Origin: Pseudoalteromonas aurantia
Lineage (GTDB): Bacteria > Pseudomonadota > Gammaproteobacteria > Enterobacterales > Alteromonadaceae
DNA: 64,000 bases
Assembly (NCBI RefSeq): GCF_005886875.1
Contig: NZ_PNBY01000046.1
Coordinates: 1 to 64,000, forward strand
Direction: 5' to 3'
This document shows positions 19,203 through 27,501 of this stretch, in pieces. The notes below the pieces were generated by a model that had not been told where the DNA came from, did not search any database, and saw only the letters and a program-made list of their open reading frames with translations. Both the position numbers and the translations under genes were made by a program. Each line of letters begins with the position of its first letter. Position 1 is the stretch's first letter.

Positions 19203-19226
19203 AAAGCGGCAAATGATTGCCGCTTT
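19203..19226 (+). terminator. Hairpin terminator after the decarboxylase gene
   Basis: AAAGCGGCAA pairs perfectly with TTGCCGCTTT across a 4-base loop, 2 bp after the stop codon. Only a short T stretch follows. Position and stem support termination. Confidence 0.75.
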
Positions 19227-19264
19227 GCTGTCTGATCTTGGTTACTGTAAATTGCGACTTGCTG

Positions 19265-19500
19265 TTATTCGCGTGACGTGTGTGCGTAGTAATGCTTGTA
19301 AATATTGAGGTTGAGCTTTTGCAAATAATGGCTTATTAGGCTAACGCTTTTCTCCGTGGGTTGTGCAACTTTTGTGATCTTTTGTACGTTGTCATTTACT
19401 AATGAAAGCTTTACCAGAGCAAAAATACCAATGACTAACATGGATAATATGATTGCTGCATAACCGGCTGAGACTTGCTTATTACAGATGATTTGAGCAT
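19265..19500 (-). pseudogene. N-terminal fragment of a methyl-accepting chemotaxis protein
   Basis: From an ATG at 19500 the sequence reads MLKSSVISK. After a one-base shift it continues VSAGYAAIILSMLVIGIFAL, VKLSLVNDNVQKITKV and SLISHYLQKLN to a stop at 19265. This is the typical first membrane helix and start of the periplasmic domain of a chemotaxis transducer. The other 450 or so residues are missing, so this is a 3'-deleted and frameshifted remnant. Confidence 0.55.
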
Positions 19501-19791
19501 TTTAAACTGATGCAATGAAATTTTGCAGGATTAAAACATATTTAGGTACAAAAACACCTAGTAATTATTCAGTATTTCTAAATATTCCGTGTTTGAAAGT
19601 TGTTATTACTGATACAAAATGATTGCTTTATTAAGGTGTGTATACTGCTTTTTGTATTTTTTAAAAACTAAATGGATGGGGATGTGTTTTTTATGTTTTT
19701 AATTTGGTCTTGCTTTGTGTTTTTTGTGTGTAAATTTTAACATAATTACGTGAAGAGAGCGGGTTAATAGTGCGGATAAGGTGCCATTGTA

Positions 19792-20511
19792 TTAGTGGGT
19801 TATTTGACCCAAGCTATTTTTAAGCACTTGTTGTTCAGCGTCTTGTATCAGCGTATCAAGGTCTCCGGTCTCTTTCATTTTTTTTATTTCTTGGTTCACC
19901 TTGGGGACTAAATGTTGCAGTGATTTATGTACATAATGGTATAAGCTTTGGCGATCTAGGCTTTTAGAGATTGGTCTGACATTGGTGATTTTGAGTTGTT
20001 TTAGGGCGACTAAGCCGTCAATTGTATTGGTCAGGGCCACATCAGCGAGCCCAGCTGAAACAAGTCTTAACATTTGTATGGTGGTGTCTAAATCTTTCGC
20101 ATTAGTCATGCCTTTGGTGATATTGTTAGTATGTTTAACGCCCCGTACTTTCACTATCTGGTATTTTTTTAAATCTTTGATAGTATTTATTTTTATATTG
20201 CTATCGGCTCTAATGAAGGCCATTGTTTCTAAATGATAATAGGGAGTAGGGATCCGAATTGTTGAAGGCGTTTCGGTACCATAACTATAGATACGCATTA
20301 CCTCACCGTCTTTCAATCCCGATTGGGCTTCCTGTTGCGCACGTTTACCTGGTAGCGGCGAGATTGTGATTTTGATCCCGAGTCGGTTATAAATTTCAGG
20401 GAGCACGATCCTTCCTACTTCTTGCTCAATTAAATAATTAATAGAGGCAAAATGATACTGTTCAGCATATGCCTTGGGAGTGAGTAAGAATAAAAAAAAT
20501 AGGTACTTCAT
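19792..20511 (-). CDS. Periplasmic substrate-binding protein, PBP2/SBP_bac_3-like
   Basis: The 239-residue protein has a short signal peptide (cleavage near AYA-EQY, about residue 16) and the two-lobe bacterial solute-binding fold of family 3. LPEIYNRLGIKITISPLPGKR and DGEVMRIYSYG are typical of an amino-acid-binding-like group common in marine gammaproteobacteria. No permease or ATPase genes are adjacent. Many such orphan proteins feed sensory systems rather than transport. The ligand is unknown. Confidence 0.75.
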   Translation of the reverse strand: MKYLFFLFLLTPKAYAEQYHFASINYLIEQEVGRIVLPEIYNRLGIKITISPLPGKRAQQEAQSGLKDGEVMRIYSYGTETPSTIRIPTPYYHLETMAFIRADSNIKINTIKDLKKYQIVKVRGVKHTNNITKGMTNAKDLDTTIQMLRLVSAGLADVALTNTIDGLVALKQLKITNVRPISKSLDRQSLYHYVHKSLQHLVPKVNQEIKKMKETGDLDTLIQDAEQQVLKNSLGQITH

Positions 20512-20768
20512 TGTGAATTAAGGCGTTACCAGTATCGTTGCATGATGCCATAAGTGGTCTTTAATTGCATTTTATTATATTAAAACCACTAATTTTGTAA
20601 ATTAAAGGTGTTTTTTGATAATGTGATGTGTTTATTTTTGTCTGAATCATGCTTTTTGGCACCGCTTTTGCTGGTTTTTTATGCCCTATAAAGGGATGGC
20701 TAACCAATGTTAGCGTTTTGAAGGCAAAAGATTGCCATATCTATTCATTTCAGAAGGAATTAAAGAAT

Positions 20769-21527
20769 ATGAAATACTTCGCATTTGTCGTGTTCATTAT
20801 ATGCACTACTTTTATTCACACCAGTGCTCACGCACTCGGTAATAATAAACCACAAACCTTATTAGAGTTACTTGCTTACGCAGATAGTGCAAAACACCTT
20901 ATTGAAGAGGGCGCATTTGATGAAGCGTTAGAGCGTTTAAAATGGCTAGACGATAATGGGACCCGTATTAGTTATCGCTTTTATAATTTTAAACGCTCTT
21001 CAGTATATACAACATGGTGGGATCTGGCTCAGCAATATAATCGAGCAGGGAGTGCTTATGAAAGTAAACTTGCGAGCACACTAAAACACCTGATCATTGC
21101 ACCTCAGCAATGTGAAACATTCGATACGTCAATTTGGCTTAGCCAAACTCCAGAGCAGGAGCAGCACTTACTTGCTCAGATGACAGCATTAAACGCGCAA
21201 TATAATGGGAGTCTCCGTCGATGTTGGAACGGTGAAGCTGAGTATTTAGCCATTAAGTACATTCACCATGATTTATTAGCGCGTTATTCTCAGGATATTT
21301 TATATGGATTCATTCACAATGTGATTGTTAAGGTTACACGTGCCTACGAACACTGTAACTTTGTTGAAGATAAAGCGCTGTGTCAAAGTAAAATTAAGAC
21401 GTACTTGACTGAAACTTCGCGTTTGTATCAAGCTGTTGCTATGGATAGAGATGACTTGCAACTAGCAGGATTAATCGGCGGTGAAACATTGAAGCTATTG
21501 CTTAAATGGCAAAATCAGTCTAATTAG
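20769..21527 (+). CDS. Exported protein of unknown function
   Basis: The 252-residue protein has an N-terminal signal peptide (FAFVVFIICTTFIHTSAHA, cleavage about residue 22). The mature part is mostly helical and opens with LLELLAYADSAKHLIEEGAF and a following tetratricopeptide-like helix pair; four or so cysteines are scattered through it. I do not recognise the family. ATG at 20769 is chosen because AAGGAATTAAAGA precedes it. A longer frame from 20649 would place the signal peptide internally. Confidence 0.7.
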   Translation: MKYFAFVVFIICTTFIHTSAHALGNNKPQTLLELLAYADSAKHLIEEGAFDEALERLKWLDDNGTRISYRFYNFKRSSVYTTWWDLAQQYNRAGSAYESKLASTLKHLIIAPQQCETFDTSIWLSQTPEQEQHLLAQMTALNAQYNGSLRRCWNGEAEYLAIKYIHHDLLARYSQDILYGFIHNVIVKVTRAYEHCNFVEDKALCQSKIKTYLTETSRLYQAVAMDRDDLQLAGLIGGETLKLLLKWQNQSN

Positions 21528-21660
21528 TTCGTAAGTTAAATTAACCAGCGAACATCAGTGACGCGCTTAATGCCAGTCAGTTATGTTCGCTCAGTATTAA
21601 CGTAAACTCGTGCATATTTTTACACTACACTTGAGTGATCTACTTTCCTTAGGTGAGACA

Positions 21661-21939
21661 ATGTCAGATCGCATGCATCAAACACGCCTTGAGCAATATC
21701 AAATTTCAGAACTTGAGATCCAAACACGCAAAAACTTATTTGAGTTGAGCGATGCAGAGCTGTAGTTTTTACATAAGTACCGTTTAGTCATTGATGGCTA
21801 TTTAGAGGAGGTTGTTTCTCATTTTTATACATTGCTGTCGAGAAATGAGTATGTTGGGTTAATGTACCAAGTTAAAAAAGTAAAGGGTGCAAAATCTGTA
21901 TGTAAAGTGAGAGAGCACTCTTACAGTAGCGCAGCTTGA
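21661..21939 (+). pseudogene. Globin-coupled sensor N-terminus, broken
   Basis: From ATG at 21661 the frame reads RLEQYQISELEIQTRKNLF and ELSDAEL, then an in-frame TAG at 21763, then LHKYRLVIDGYLEEVVSHFY and TLLSRNEYVGLMYQ. This is the start of a globin-sensor domain as found in globin-coupled diguanylate cyclases and transducers. Similarity fades after about 75 codons and the frame ends at 21937. No GGDEF or signalling domain follows. Confidence 0.6.
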
Positions 21940-22115
21940 GATTATGTTTACTGTATTAACGGGTAAGTTTGCACACGCAAGCGGAATTGACTTATCAATT
22001 GCAGACAAAGCTTACTTAGAATCCCCCTTAGCGACTGAGCCCGCTATCAGGATGTGTTATTACAACATACGATAAAATGGCTCAGAAGAAAGTGCGTTTT
22101 AACAGTCTGTACCTG
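21940..22115 (+). other. Unidentified coding-like fragment after the globin remnant
   Basis: From about 21924 a different plus-strand frame reads TVAQLEIMFTVLTGKFAHAS, then GIDLSIADKAYLESPLATEP and a short tail to TAA near 22074. It looks protein-like (amphipathic, no obvious start or ribosome-binding site), but I do not recognise it. It may be another part of the decayed globin-sensor gene or a separate remnant. Confidence 0.3.
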
Positions 22116-22571
22116 TCATTTTTTTGTGATTAATAACATACCCGCGATCACAAATAATGCGCCGATTATTCTGCTGGGGGTAATGTCAATTTGGGGATAC
22201 CCCAGCCAGCCGTTTTGGTCTAACGCCAGTGACGCAATGATTTGCCCACACACAATAGAAATCGCTAACACCATGGCACCTAGTTTAGGCGCTAAGAATA
22301 TCGACATGGCAATGTTAAATGCGCCAAATAATCCGCCAAGCCAAGCCCACCAAGGGATTGTTGTAAATGCATTTGGTTTAAACCACGCGCCTCCTTGAAT
22401 AGATGCAATGATCCCAAGCACTATGGTACCAATCAAAAATGATATAAAAGCCGCTTGTATTGGGCTGTGTAGAGCGACTCTTAACTGTGCATTTACGCCA
22501 GCTTGAGAGGCGAGTGAGAAGCCAATTACAATGCTAAAAGGCAGCAAGAGGTAAATTCCTAGGTTCGACAC
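22116..22571 (-). CDS. DMT-superfamily transporter, YdcZ/DUF606 type
   Basis: The 151-residue protein has five hydrophobic helices. QAGVNAQLRVALHSPIQAAF is the characteristic YdcZ/DUF606 start, with PWWAWLGGLFGAFNIAMSIF following. Members are half-size drug/metabolite transporters that work as dimers. The substrate is unknown. The gene stands alone. Confidence 0.88.
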   Translation of the reverse strand: MSNLGIYLLLPFSIVIGFSLASQAGVNAQLRVALHSPIQAAFISFLIGTIVLGIIASIQGGAWFKPNAFTTIPWWAWLGGLFGAFNIAMSIFLAPKLGAMVLAISIVCGQIIASLALDQNGWLGYPQIDITPSRIIGALFVIAGMLLITKK

Positions 22572-22768
22572 TTTACTTCTCCAAATTGAGTAAGTATGAC
22601 TGATATGGGGTGCGGCACGAAAAGCTAAGATCAGCCTGATAATGTTAAAGACTTTAGCATAAAGTCAGGTGCTATTTATGAAACTCAAATAAAGTTTTAG
22701 ATAAAACAGGTGGCTATGATGGTGTATGGTGATGTGTATCAGATAATAAAAGAGTGAGCTAGGGTTAA

Positions 22769-23278
22769 ATGATCACATTGAGAGATCTTGGAAACGATGA
22801 TCAGTTATTATTGGTGAAGTATTTAAATGAGCCTGAGGTGATCAGGTATTTGTCTTCAAAGATCCCAAACCCGTATACAGTTGATGATGCTAATTGGTGG
22901 ATTGAAACTGGTTCAAAAGACCATGCCATCGTAAAAGCGGTTGAGTTTAATGGTGTCTTTTGTGGTGTTATTGGCGCGTATACTCAAGTGTTTGAATATG
23001 CGCATAGTGCCGAAGTCGGTTATTGGATTGCAAAACCTTATTGGGGAAAGCGTATTGCAACACAGGCGTTGCAATTATTTACTGCAGATATTTTTAATCA
23101 AACGAGCATTAGCCGGTTATTTAATCCGGTATCAGCACCCAATATTGCTTCTATGCGCGTACTTGAAAAAGCGGGCTATCAACTTGAGGGTGTGTTACGT
23201 CGTTCGGTTTGTAAAGCGGGAGACTGTTATGACGAGCATGTGTTTGCGAGATTAAAACCTAATGAGGGACTGGGTTAA
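22769..23278 (+). CDS. GNAT-family N-acetyltransferase (RimJ/RimL-like)
   Basis: The 169-residue protein has the Gcn5-related acetyltransferase fold of the RimJ/RimL group. AEVGYWIAKPYWGKRIATQA carries the acetyl-CoA pyrophosphate-binding loop, and NIASMRVLEKAGYQLEGVLR the C-terminal motif. It probably acetylates an amine on a protein or small molecule. The target is unknown. Confidence 0.88.
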   Translation: MITLRDLGNDDQLLLVKYLNEPEVIRYLSSKIPNPYTVDDANWWIETGSKDHAIVKAVEFNGVFCGVIGAYTQVFEYAHSAEVGYWIAKPYWGKRIATQALQLFTADIFNQTSISRLFNPVSAPNIASMRVLEKAGYQLEGVLRRSVCKAGDCYDEHVFARLKPNEGLG

Positions 23279-23288
23279 ATATCACATT

Positions 23289-23333
23289 GAAAAGAACAAC
23301 AAGCACAGCGGTTTGTAGTTATTGTTCTTTTTC
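23289..23333. terminator. Bidirectional hairpin between convergent genes
   Basis: GAAAAGAACAA at 23289-23299 pairs with TTGTTCTTTTTC at 23322-23333. It lies between the GNAT stop (plus) and the helicase stop (minus) and ends in a T-run on each strand, suiting both directions. Confidence 0.7.
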
Positions 23334-23360
23334 ATGATAATACGCTTGGTCACTAAATGC

Positions 23361-24617
23361 TTAGTACCAAGGCATTGCATCAAGTTTGATTTCTTTACCA
23401 ACCACTTTGATGATCAAAGGTACTAAGCGCTCTTGCTCTGGGCTAACAAATGAAAATACGTGGCCATGAATGTGCTTGCTCTTTAAGTCAGGCGCATCAA
23501 CAATACCAAACATTTCTGTTGAAGCGACTTCTACAGATAGCTTTTGTTTTGCCACTTTTTCTTCAATTGCTTCTTGCGTCGGATCGACAATCGGTGTTGT
23601 TCGAGCTGTGCGTCCTGCGCGGTGAATGTAGTCATTGCTATTTACTGGCAAGTCATAGTTGATCACATAATAAAGCTGGTCAATATCGATACCGCGAGAT
23701 GCAATATCAGTCGCGACTAATAGTTTGCAATCACCGTTTTTAAACTCGGCGAGGCTTTGTTGGCGCTTTTTCTGCGGGATCTCATTGTGAATACCCTGAC
23801 AGCTAAAGCCTTGCTCAGCTAGCTGCGCGACTAAGTTATTCACATCGTGTTTAGTGCGTGTAAAAATGAGGGCTTTATCGCAGTTTAGCATTTTTAATAA
23901 AGTTGATAGGTTTTCTGATTTTTTATCACGCGGACACTTATACATCGTATGCAATATCTTGTTCACGGCTGGCTGTGTTTTGCTTGCTGTGATCTTTTTT
24001 GTGTGCTGTTGATGTGTTTCGCTATATTTAGCCAGTGCATTGGAATCAGTTGCAGAAAAAATCACCAGCTGCCTTTTTGCCGGTAAAGCTTCCATGATGG
24101 TTCTGAGTTCTTTAACAATCCCCATGCTCACAAGACGGTCAGCTTCATCCATCACAAAGTGCTGTACTTCAGACAGTGAAAAAACACCTTCTTTTAATAA
24201 ATCAACTAAGCGCTTTGGTGTTGCAACTAAAATATCAGTACCACGTTTAAAACGTTTCGTTTGTGACGTGATACGCACACCACCAAATACACTGATTGTT
24301 CTTAATTTTAGGTCAGTGTCAAATTCAGCAATAGACGCTTCTACTTGCAGTGCCAATTCACGTGTTGGCACTAAAAATAATGCGCGTAAAGGTCTTACTT
24401 GTTTATCGCTATTATCAACTTGACTCAACTCTTGTAAAGTCGGCAACAAATAAGCCGCAGTTTTACCAGTACCAGTTGGTGCGATCGCATAAGTATCAGC
24501 CCCTGACAGCACGGCGCCAATAGACTTTTCTTGAATTTCAGTCGGTGTAGTGTAACCAAGGCGTTTAATATTTGCTTGAAGGGTCGGGTTAAGCCCGAGC
24601 TTTGCGAAAGTTGTCAT
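23361..24617 (-). CDS. DEAD-box ATP-dependent RNA helicase
   Basis: The 418-residue helicase has the motifs in order: Q motif (TPTEIQEKSI), motif I APTGTGKT, Ia PTRELALQV, II MDEADRLV, III FSATDS, IV ALIFTRTK, V ATDIASRGIDI and VI HRAGRTAR. It remodels RNA using ATP. The ATG at 24617 is preferred because the Q-motif region (FAKLGLNPTLQANIKRLGY) begins there as usual. A frame open to 24773 adds 52 residues without similarity. It lacks the long basic tail of RhlE, so I give no symbol. Confidence 0.93.
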   Translation of the reverse strand: MTTFAKLGLNPTLQANIKRLGYTTPTEIQEKSIGAVLSGADTYAIAPTGTGKTAAYLLPTLQELSQVDNSDKQVRPLRALFLVPTRELALQVEASIAEFDTDLKLRTISVFGGVRITSQTKRFKRGTDILVATPKRLVDLLKEGVFSLSEVQHFVMDEADRLVSMGIVKELRTIMEALPAKRQLVIFSATDSNALAKYSETHQQHTKKITASKTQPAVNKILHTMYKCPRDKKSENLSTLLKMLNCDKALIFTRTKHDVNNLVAQLAEQGFSCQGIHNEIPQKKRQQSLAEFKNGDCKLLVATDIASRGIDIDQLYYVINYDLPVNSNDYIHRAGRTARTTPIVDPTQEAIEEKVAKQKLSVEVASTEMFGIVDAPDLKSKHIHGHVFSFVSPEQERLVPLIIKVVGKEIKLDAMPWY

Positions 24618-24830
24618 GTTGACCTGTCTATAGGATAGTAAAGGCGTATTATAGCGAGTTTTTACCACAGTGCACAGCGCAGAATGAGCCGCAAAGTCAG
24701 TATTACGATAAAATGTGCCGTCGCGAGTAACGCCATACAAATAAGGCCAACATTGGGGGCGTTTGTTTGACATTGGGCTAAAGCTTAAATGTTGCCAAGT
24801 GTTTACAGTCTTGTCACTGGTGCGCTTTAT

Positions 24831-25301
24831 TTATACTTTCACATCAATAATTGACTGCCCAGCTTCAAGACCAAACTCCTCTACAAGTTGGGTATAAATG
24901 GCATCTTTGCTGTCTTGGCTCAAGTTTGCATATTGCTGAGTCGAGTCGGTGGCGTCAGAAACCAACTCAGCAAATTGTTCAGCAACTGAACTCAAATCAA
25001 TTGAAGTCTGTGTATTTTGGTTGGGTGGAGGCGGTGGTCGCTGTTCTTTATCTAGACCGGCCAGCTCTCCCACTATTTTTGCATCAAAGCCTGTGTCCGC
25101 CATTAATTGTTCTAATTGTTTGTCGGGTTTAATACCAGCTTCAGAAAATGTACTGACAATGGCTTGTGCGTCTTCTGTGGACAAGTTTTCGGGGTCAAAT
25201 TCAGTGAGCGTATCGGCAATGGTACTCTGCTGCTCTTGACTTAATTGAGTGTTTTTATAAAAAACATCGTTTGAGCCTGAGGGGGAAACGCCGTTAATCA
25301 T
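24831..25301 (-). CDS. XopAW-like/EF-hand-type small protein of unknown function
   Basis: The 156-residue acidic protein has no signal peptide. It contains paired helices with LTEFDPENLSTEDAQAIVST followed by FSEAGIKPDKQLEQLM, a polyproline stretch (RPPPPPNQN) at about 88-96, and a C-terminal part ending FGLEAGQSIIDVKV. The layout resembles proteins annotated as XopAW-family calcium-binding type III effectors in marine bacteria. No secretion system is in the window, so the effector label is weak. Divergent from the next gene. Confidence 0.55.
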   Translation of the reverse strand: MINGVSPSGSNDVFYKNTQLSQEQQSTIADTLTEFDPENLSTEDAQAIVSTFSEAGIKPDKQLEQLMADTGFDAKIVGELAGLDKEQRPPPPPNQNTQTSIDLSSVAEQFAELVSDATDSTQQYANLSQDSKDAIYTQLVEEFGLEAGQSIIDVKV

Positions 25302-25493
25302 GGTGTTGTCTTAAAGAAACTGCTTTGGATAGGGTAACCATAGAAATGAATTGTGCAAAAAGTGTGAAAGCAGGTCGTGTTTTTCTAACGGAGATCCCAA
25401 AACCCCCCGTGTTTTGTGATCAAACCGCTGAACTTACTTGCAATACGTTTTTGTATACTTTAGCCTTACTTTGTTGAGTAAGTTTGGTTTGAA

Positions 25494-25901
25494 ATGTTGA
25501 TGACACGATATTTGCACAGTTTGGTTTTTGTTGCGCTGCTTGTTGCCATAATAGGCCAAAGCTTTGCAGCTGCCGATCTGCCGTGTAAAATCATGATGCA
25601 GCATATGCCCAATGGCGCTCACCAACACGCCTCACTTCATAACAGCTCTGACGAAACCGCAGATGTATCTCATATGATGCACAGTGATATGTCGAGCATG
25701 GTAATGGGTCATAGTGATGCGCAAGATTGCTGTAAAACGCAATGTAGTTGCCCACCTAGTGGGTGTGTACCCTTCGCATTAGCGCTTATGAGCAGTGAAC
25801 TTTTACTGAGTGATGCAACCTATACACAACCCAGTTTTCTTTTTTCAGTCTTTATAGACTCCCCAATACAAAGCTTATATAAGCCCCCTATATTTGCCTA
25901 G
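25494..25901 (+). CDS. Secreted His/Met/Cys-rich protein linked to copper efflux
   Basis: The 135-residue protein has a signal peptide (cleavage near SFA-AAD, about residue 26). The region that follows is dense in likely metal ligands: KIMMQHMPNGAHQH, SHMMHSDMSSMVMGHSD and DCCKTQCSCPPSGC. It stands upstream of the Cus-type operon on the same strand. DUF2946/CopL-like periplasmic copper-binding proteins share this composition and location. A role in copper or silver buffering is inferred. A second ATG lies at 25500; neither start has a strong ribosome-binding site. Confidence 0.7.
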   Translation: MLMTRYLHSLVFVALLVAIIGQSFAAADLPCKIMMQHMPNGAHQHASLHNSSDETADVSHMMHSDMSSMVMGHSDAQDCCKTQCSCPPSGCVPFALALMSSELLLSDATYTQPSFLFSVFIDSPIQSLYKPPIFA

Positions 25902-26003
25902 CCTAGGACAAGTCTGTCCAAAATTTATCATATTGAATGATTTTTGATTCATTGACGTTATTCGTGATGCATTTATGGGTATTACGATCGGTAATTTTAT
26001 AAA

Positions 26004-26054
26004 CCTTGCTACGCATTTTGTGATTCTCAGTGAATAAGATACCACTTAGCAAGG
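26004..26054. promoter_or_regulatory. Inverted repeat upstream of the Cus operon
   Basis: CCTTGCTA at 26004-26011 is perfectly inverted as TAGCAAGG at 26047-26054, with 35 bp between, 86 bp before the first efflux gene. The ACCTT...AAGG composition recalls MerR/CueR operators, but the spacing is too long for a classic one. It could be two half-sites or a leader hairpin. No regulator gene is adjacent. Confidence 0.35.
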
Positions 26055-26139
26055 GTGTTAATAGGCAAATTATGACTCCTATTTTGACAATGGTTTTTTG
26101 TCGCAGTTATAGGCTACAAATCACTGTGAGGCTAAAAAT

Positions 26140-27501
26140 ATGAAAGTATTTAGCTCAATGACATGCGCAATTTTATTCGGTACTACGCAGCAAGCTCTCG
26201 CGAGCACAACACCAGAGTTGACCCTATCTATGGCAATTGAACAGGCGCAAAACCATGATGCATGGCTGGTGAAAAGTAACCAAACACAGGCTTCACTGAC
26301 TGCCCAGCAGATTGCTGCGGGCACATGGGAAGACCCTAAAATTGCAGTGGCAATGAATAACCTGGCAAGTAGTGATTTCGCGTTTAAGCGTGACAATATG
26401 AGCCAATTAAAAGTGTCAATGTCACAAGTTTTGCCCCGAGGCGCATCATTGCAAATCAAGCAAAATATTTTGGCGTTAGAGGCTCAGCAGCAGCCAATTT
26501 TGCGTGCGGATCGCCGAGCTAAAGTCGCCATGGTGGTCAGCGAATTATGGTTAGACGCTTATACGGCAAAAATGACCATTGAATTGATCAATAAAGACGC
26601 CCATTTGTTCGAACAACTCGCTGATATAAGTGAAGCAAACTATGCTTCAGCGTTAGGTAAAACACGTCAACATGATGTGATCCGTGCACAAGTTGAATTA
26701 GCCCAATTACAAGACCGATTGGTTGTTGAACAGCAGCGTTTGGCGACCAAAAAAGCCACATTATTAAATTGGCTTCCTGCAAGTAGTCCAGGGTCAAGCG
26801 CGTGGCAATTCAATGCACATGGCGACTTATTTACCATTGCTAAGACATTGCCAGATGATACGGTATTTTCCTCAATGCATTCATCTCTTACGCCATTTGG
26901 TGACGAGACGATGGCTTTACTTATGCGTCACCCTAGATATTTAGCACAAAGTAAAGAGGTCGAATCTGCAAAGCAATCGGTGACACTTTCAGAGCAAAAA
27001 TATAAGCCTCAATGGACTGTTAATGCCAGCTATGGTTATCGTGCAGATAGCCCAACAGGGCTGGAACGGCATGATTTATTGTCAGTCGGGTTTAGTTTTG
27101 ACTTACCATTATTTACAGAAAATAAGCAAGATAAAGAAGTGCTTAGTGCACAAAGTCGTACTGAAGCTTTAAAAACTGCACAGCTTTTAACTTTAAAGGA
27201 GTTGGGAGCAGGGCTTGCAACAGAGCAGCAGGCGTTAACGCAATTACAAAAGCGACTGGAATTATACCAAGACATCATACTTGAACAAAGTCATCAACAA
27301 GCTGAGGCTGTCCTGAGTGCATATAACAATGATGATGGTGATTTTAATACCGCAGTACAAGCCAAAATCACTGAGCTGAATGCACGCATCGCAACACTTA
27401 ATATATACATAGAAAAACTAAAAACGTTAGCACGAATTAATTACTATTTAGCAGGCACTGATACCTCGCTGAATGACATGACAGGGGGATCGTATGAATA
27501 G
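26140..27501 (+). CDS. cusC: Outer-membrane efflux protein, TolC/CusC family
   Basis: The 453-residue protein has a signal peptide (cleavage near ALA-STT, about residue 23) and two helical hairpin repeats of the outer-membrane efflux family. LTLSMAIEQAQNHD opens the mature part, and the C-terminal half begins PRYLAQSKEVESAKQSV. It would form the outer-membrane duct of the metal pump encoded downstream. Its last 8 bp overlap the adaptor gene. The symbol rests on operon context. Confidence 0.88.
   Translation: MKVFSSMTCAILFGTTQQALASTTPELTLSMAIEQAQNHDAWLVKSNQTQASLTAQQIAAGTWEDPKIAVAMNNLASSDFAFKRDNMSQLKVSMSQVLPRGASLQIKQNILALEAQQQPILRADRRAKVAMVVSELWLDAYTAKMTIELINKDAHLFEQLADISEANYASALGKTRQHDVIRAQVELAQLQDRLVVEQQRLATKKATLLNWLPASSPGSSAWQFNAHGDLFTIAKTLPDDTVFSSMHSSLTPFGDETMALLMRHPRYLAQSKEVESAKQSVTLSEQKYKPQWTVNASYGYRADSPTGLERHDLLSVGFSFDLPLFTENKQDKEVLSAQSRTEALKTAQLLTLKELGAGLATEQQALTQLQKRLELYQDIILEQSHQQAEAVLSAYNNDDGDFNTAVQAKITELNARIATLNIYIEKLKTLARINYYLAGTDTSLNDMTGGSYE

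Noticed and set aside
20649..20768. An upstream start for the exported protein at 20649
   Set aside because: It would bury the signal peptide at residue 41. The ATG at 20769 has a good ribosome-binding site and starts the signal peptide directly.
23361..24773. A longer form of the DEAD-box helicase starting at 24773
   Set aside because: The extra 52 residues show no family similarity. The normal N-terminus starts at 24617.
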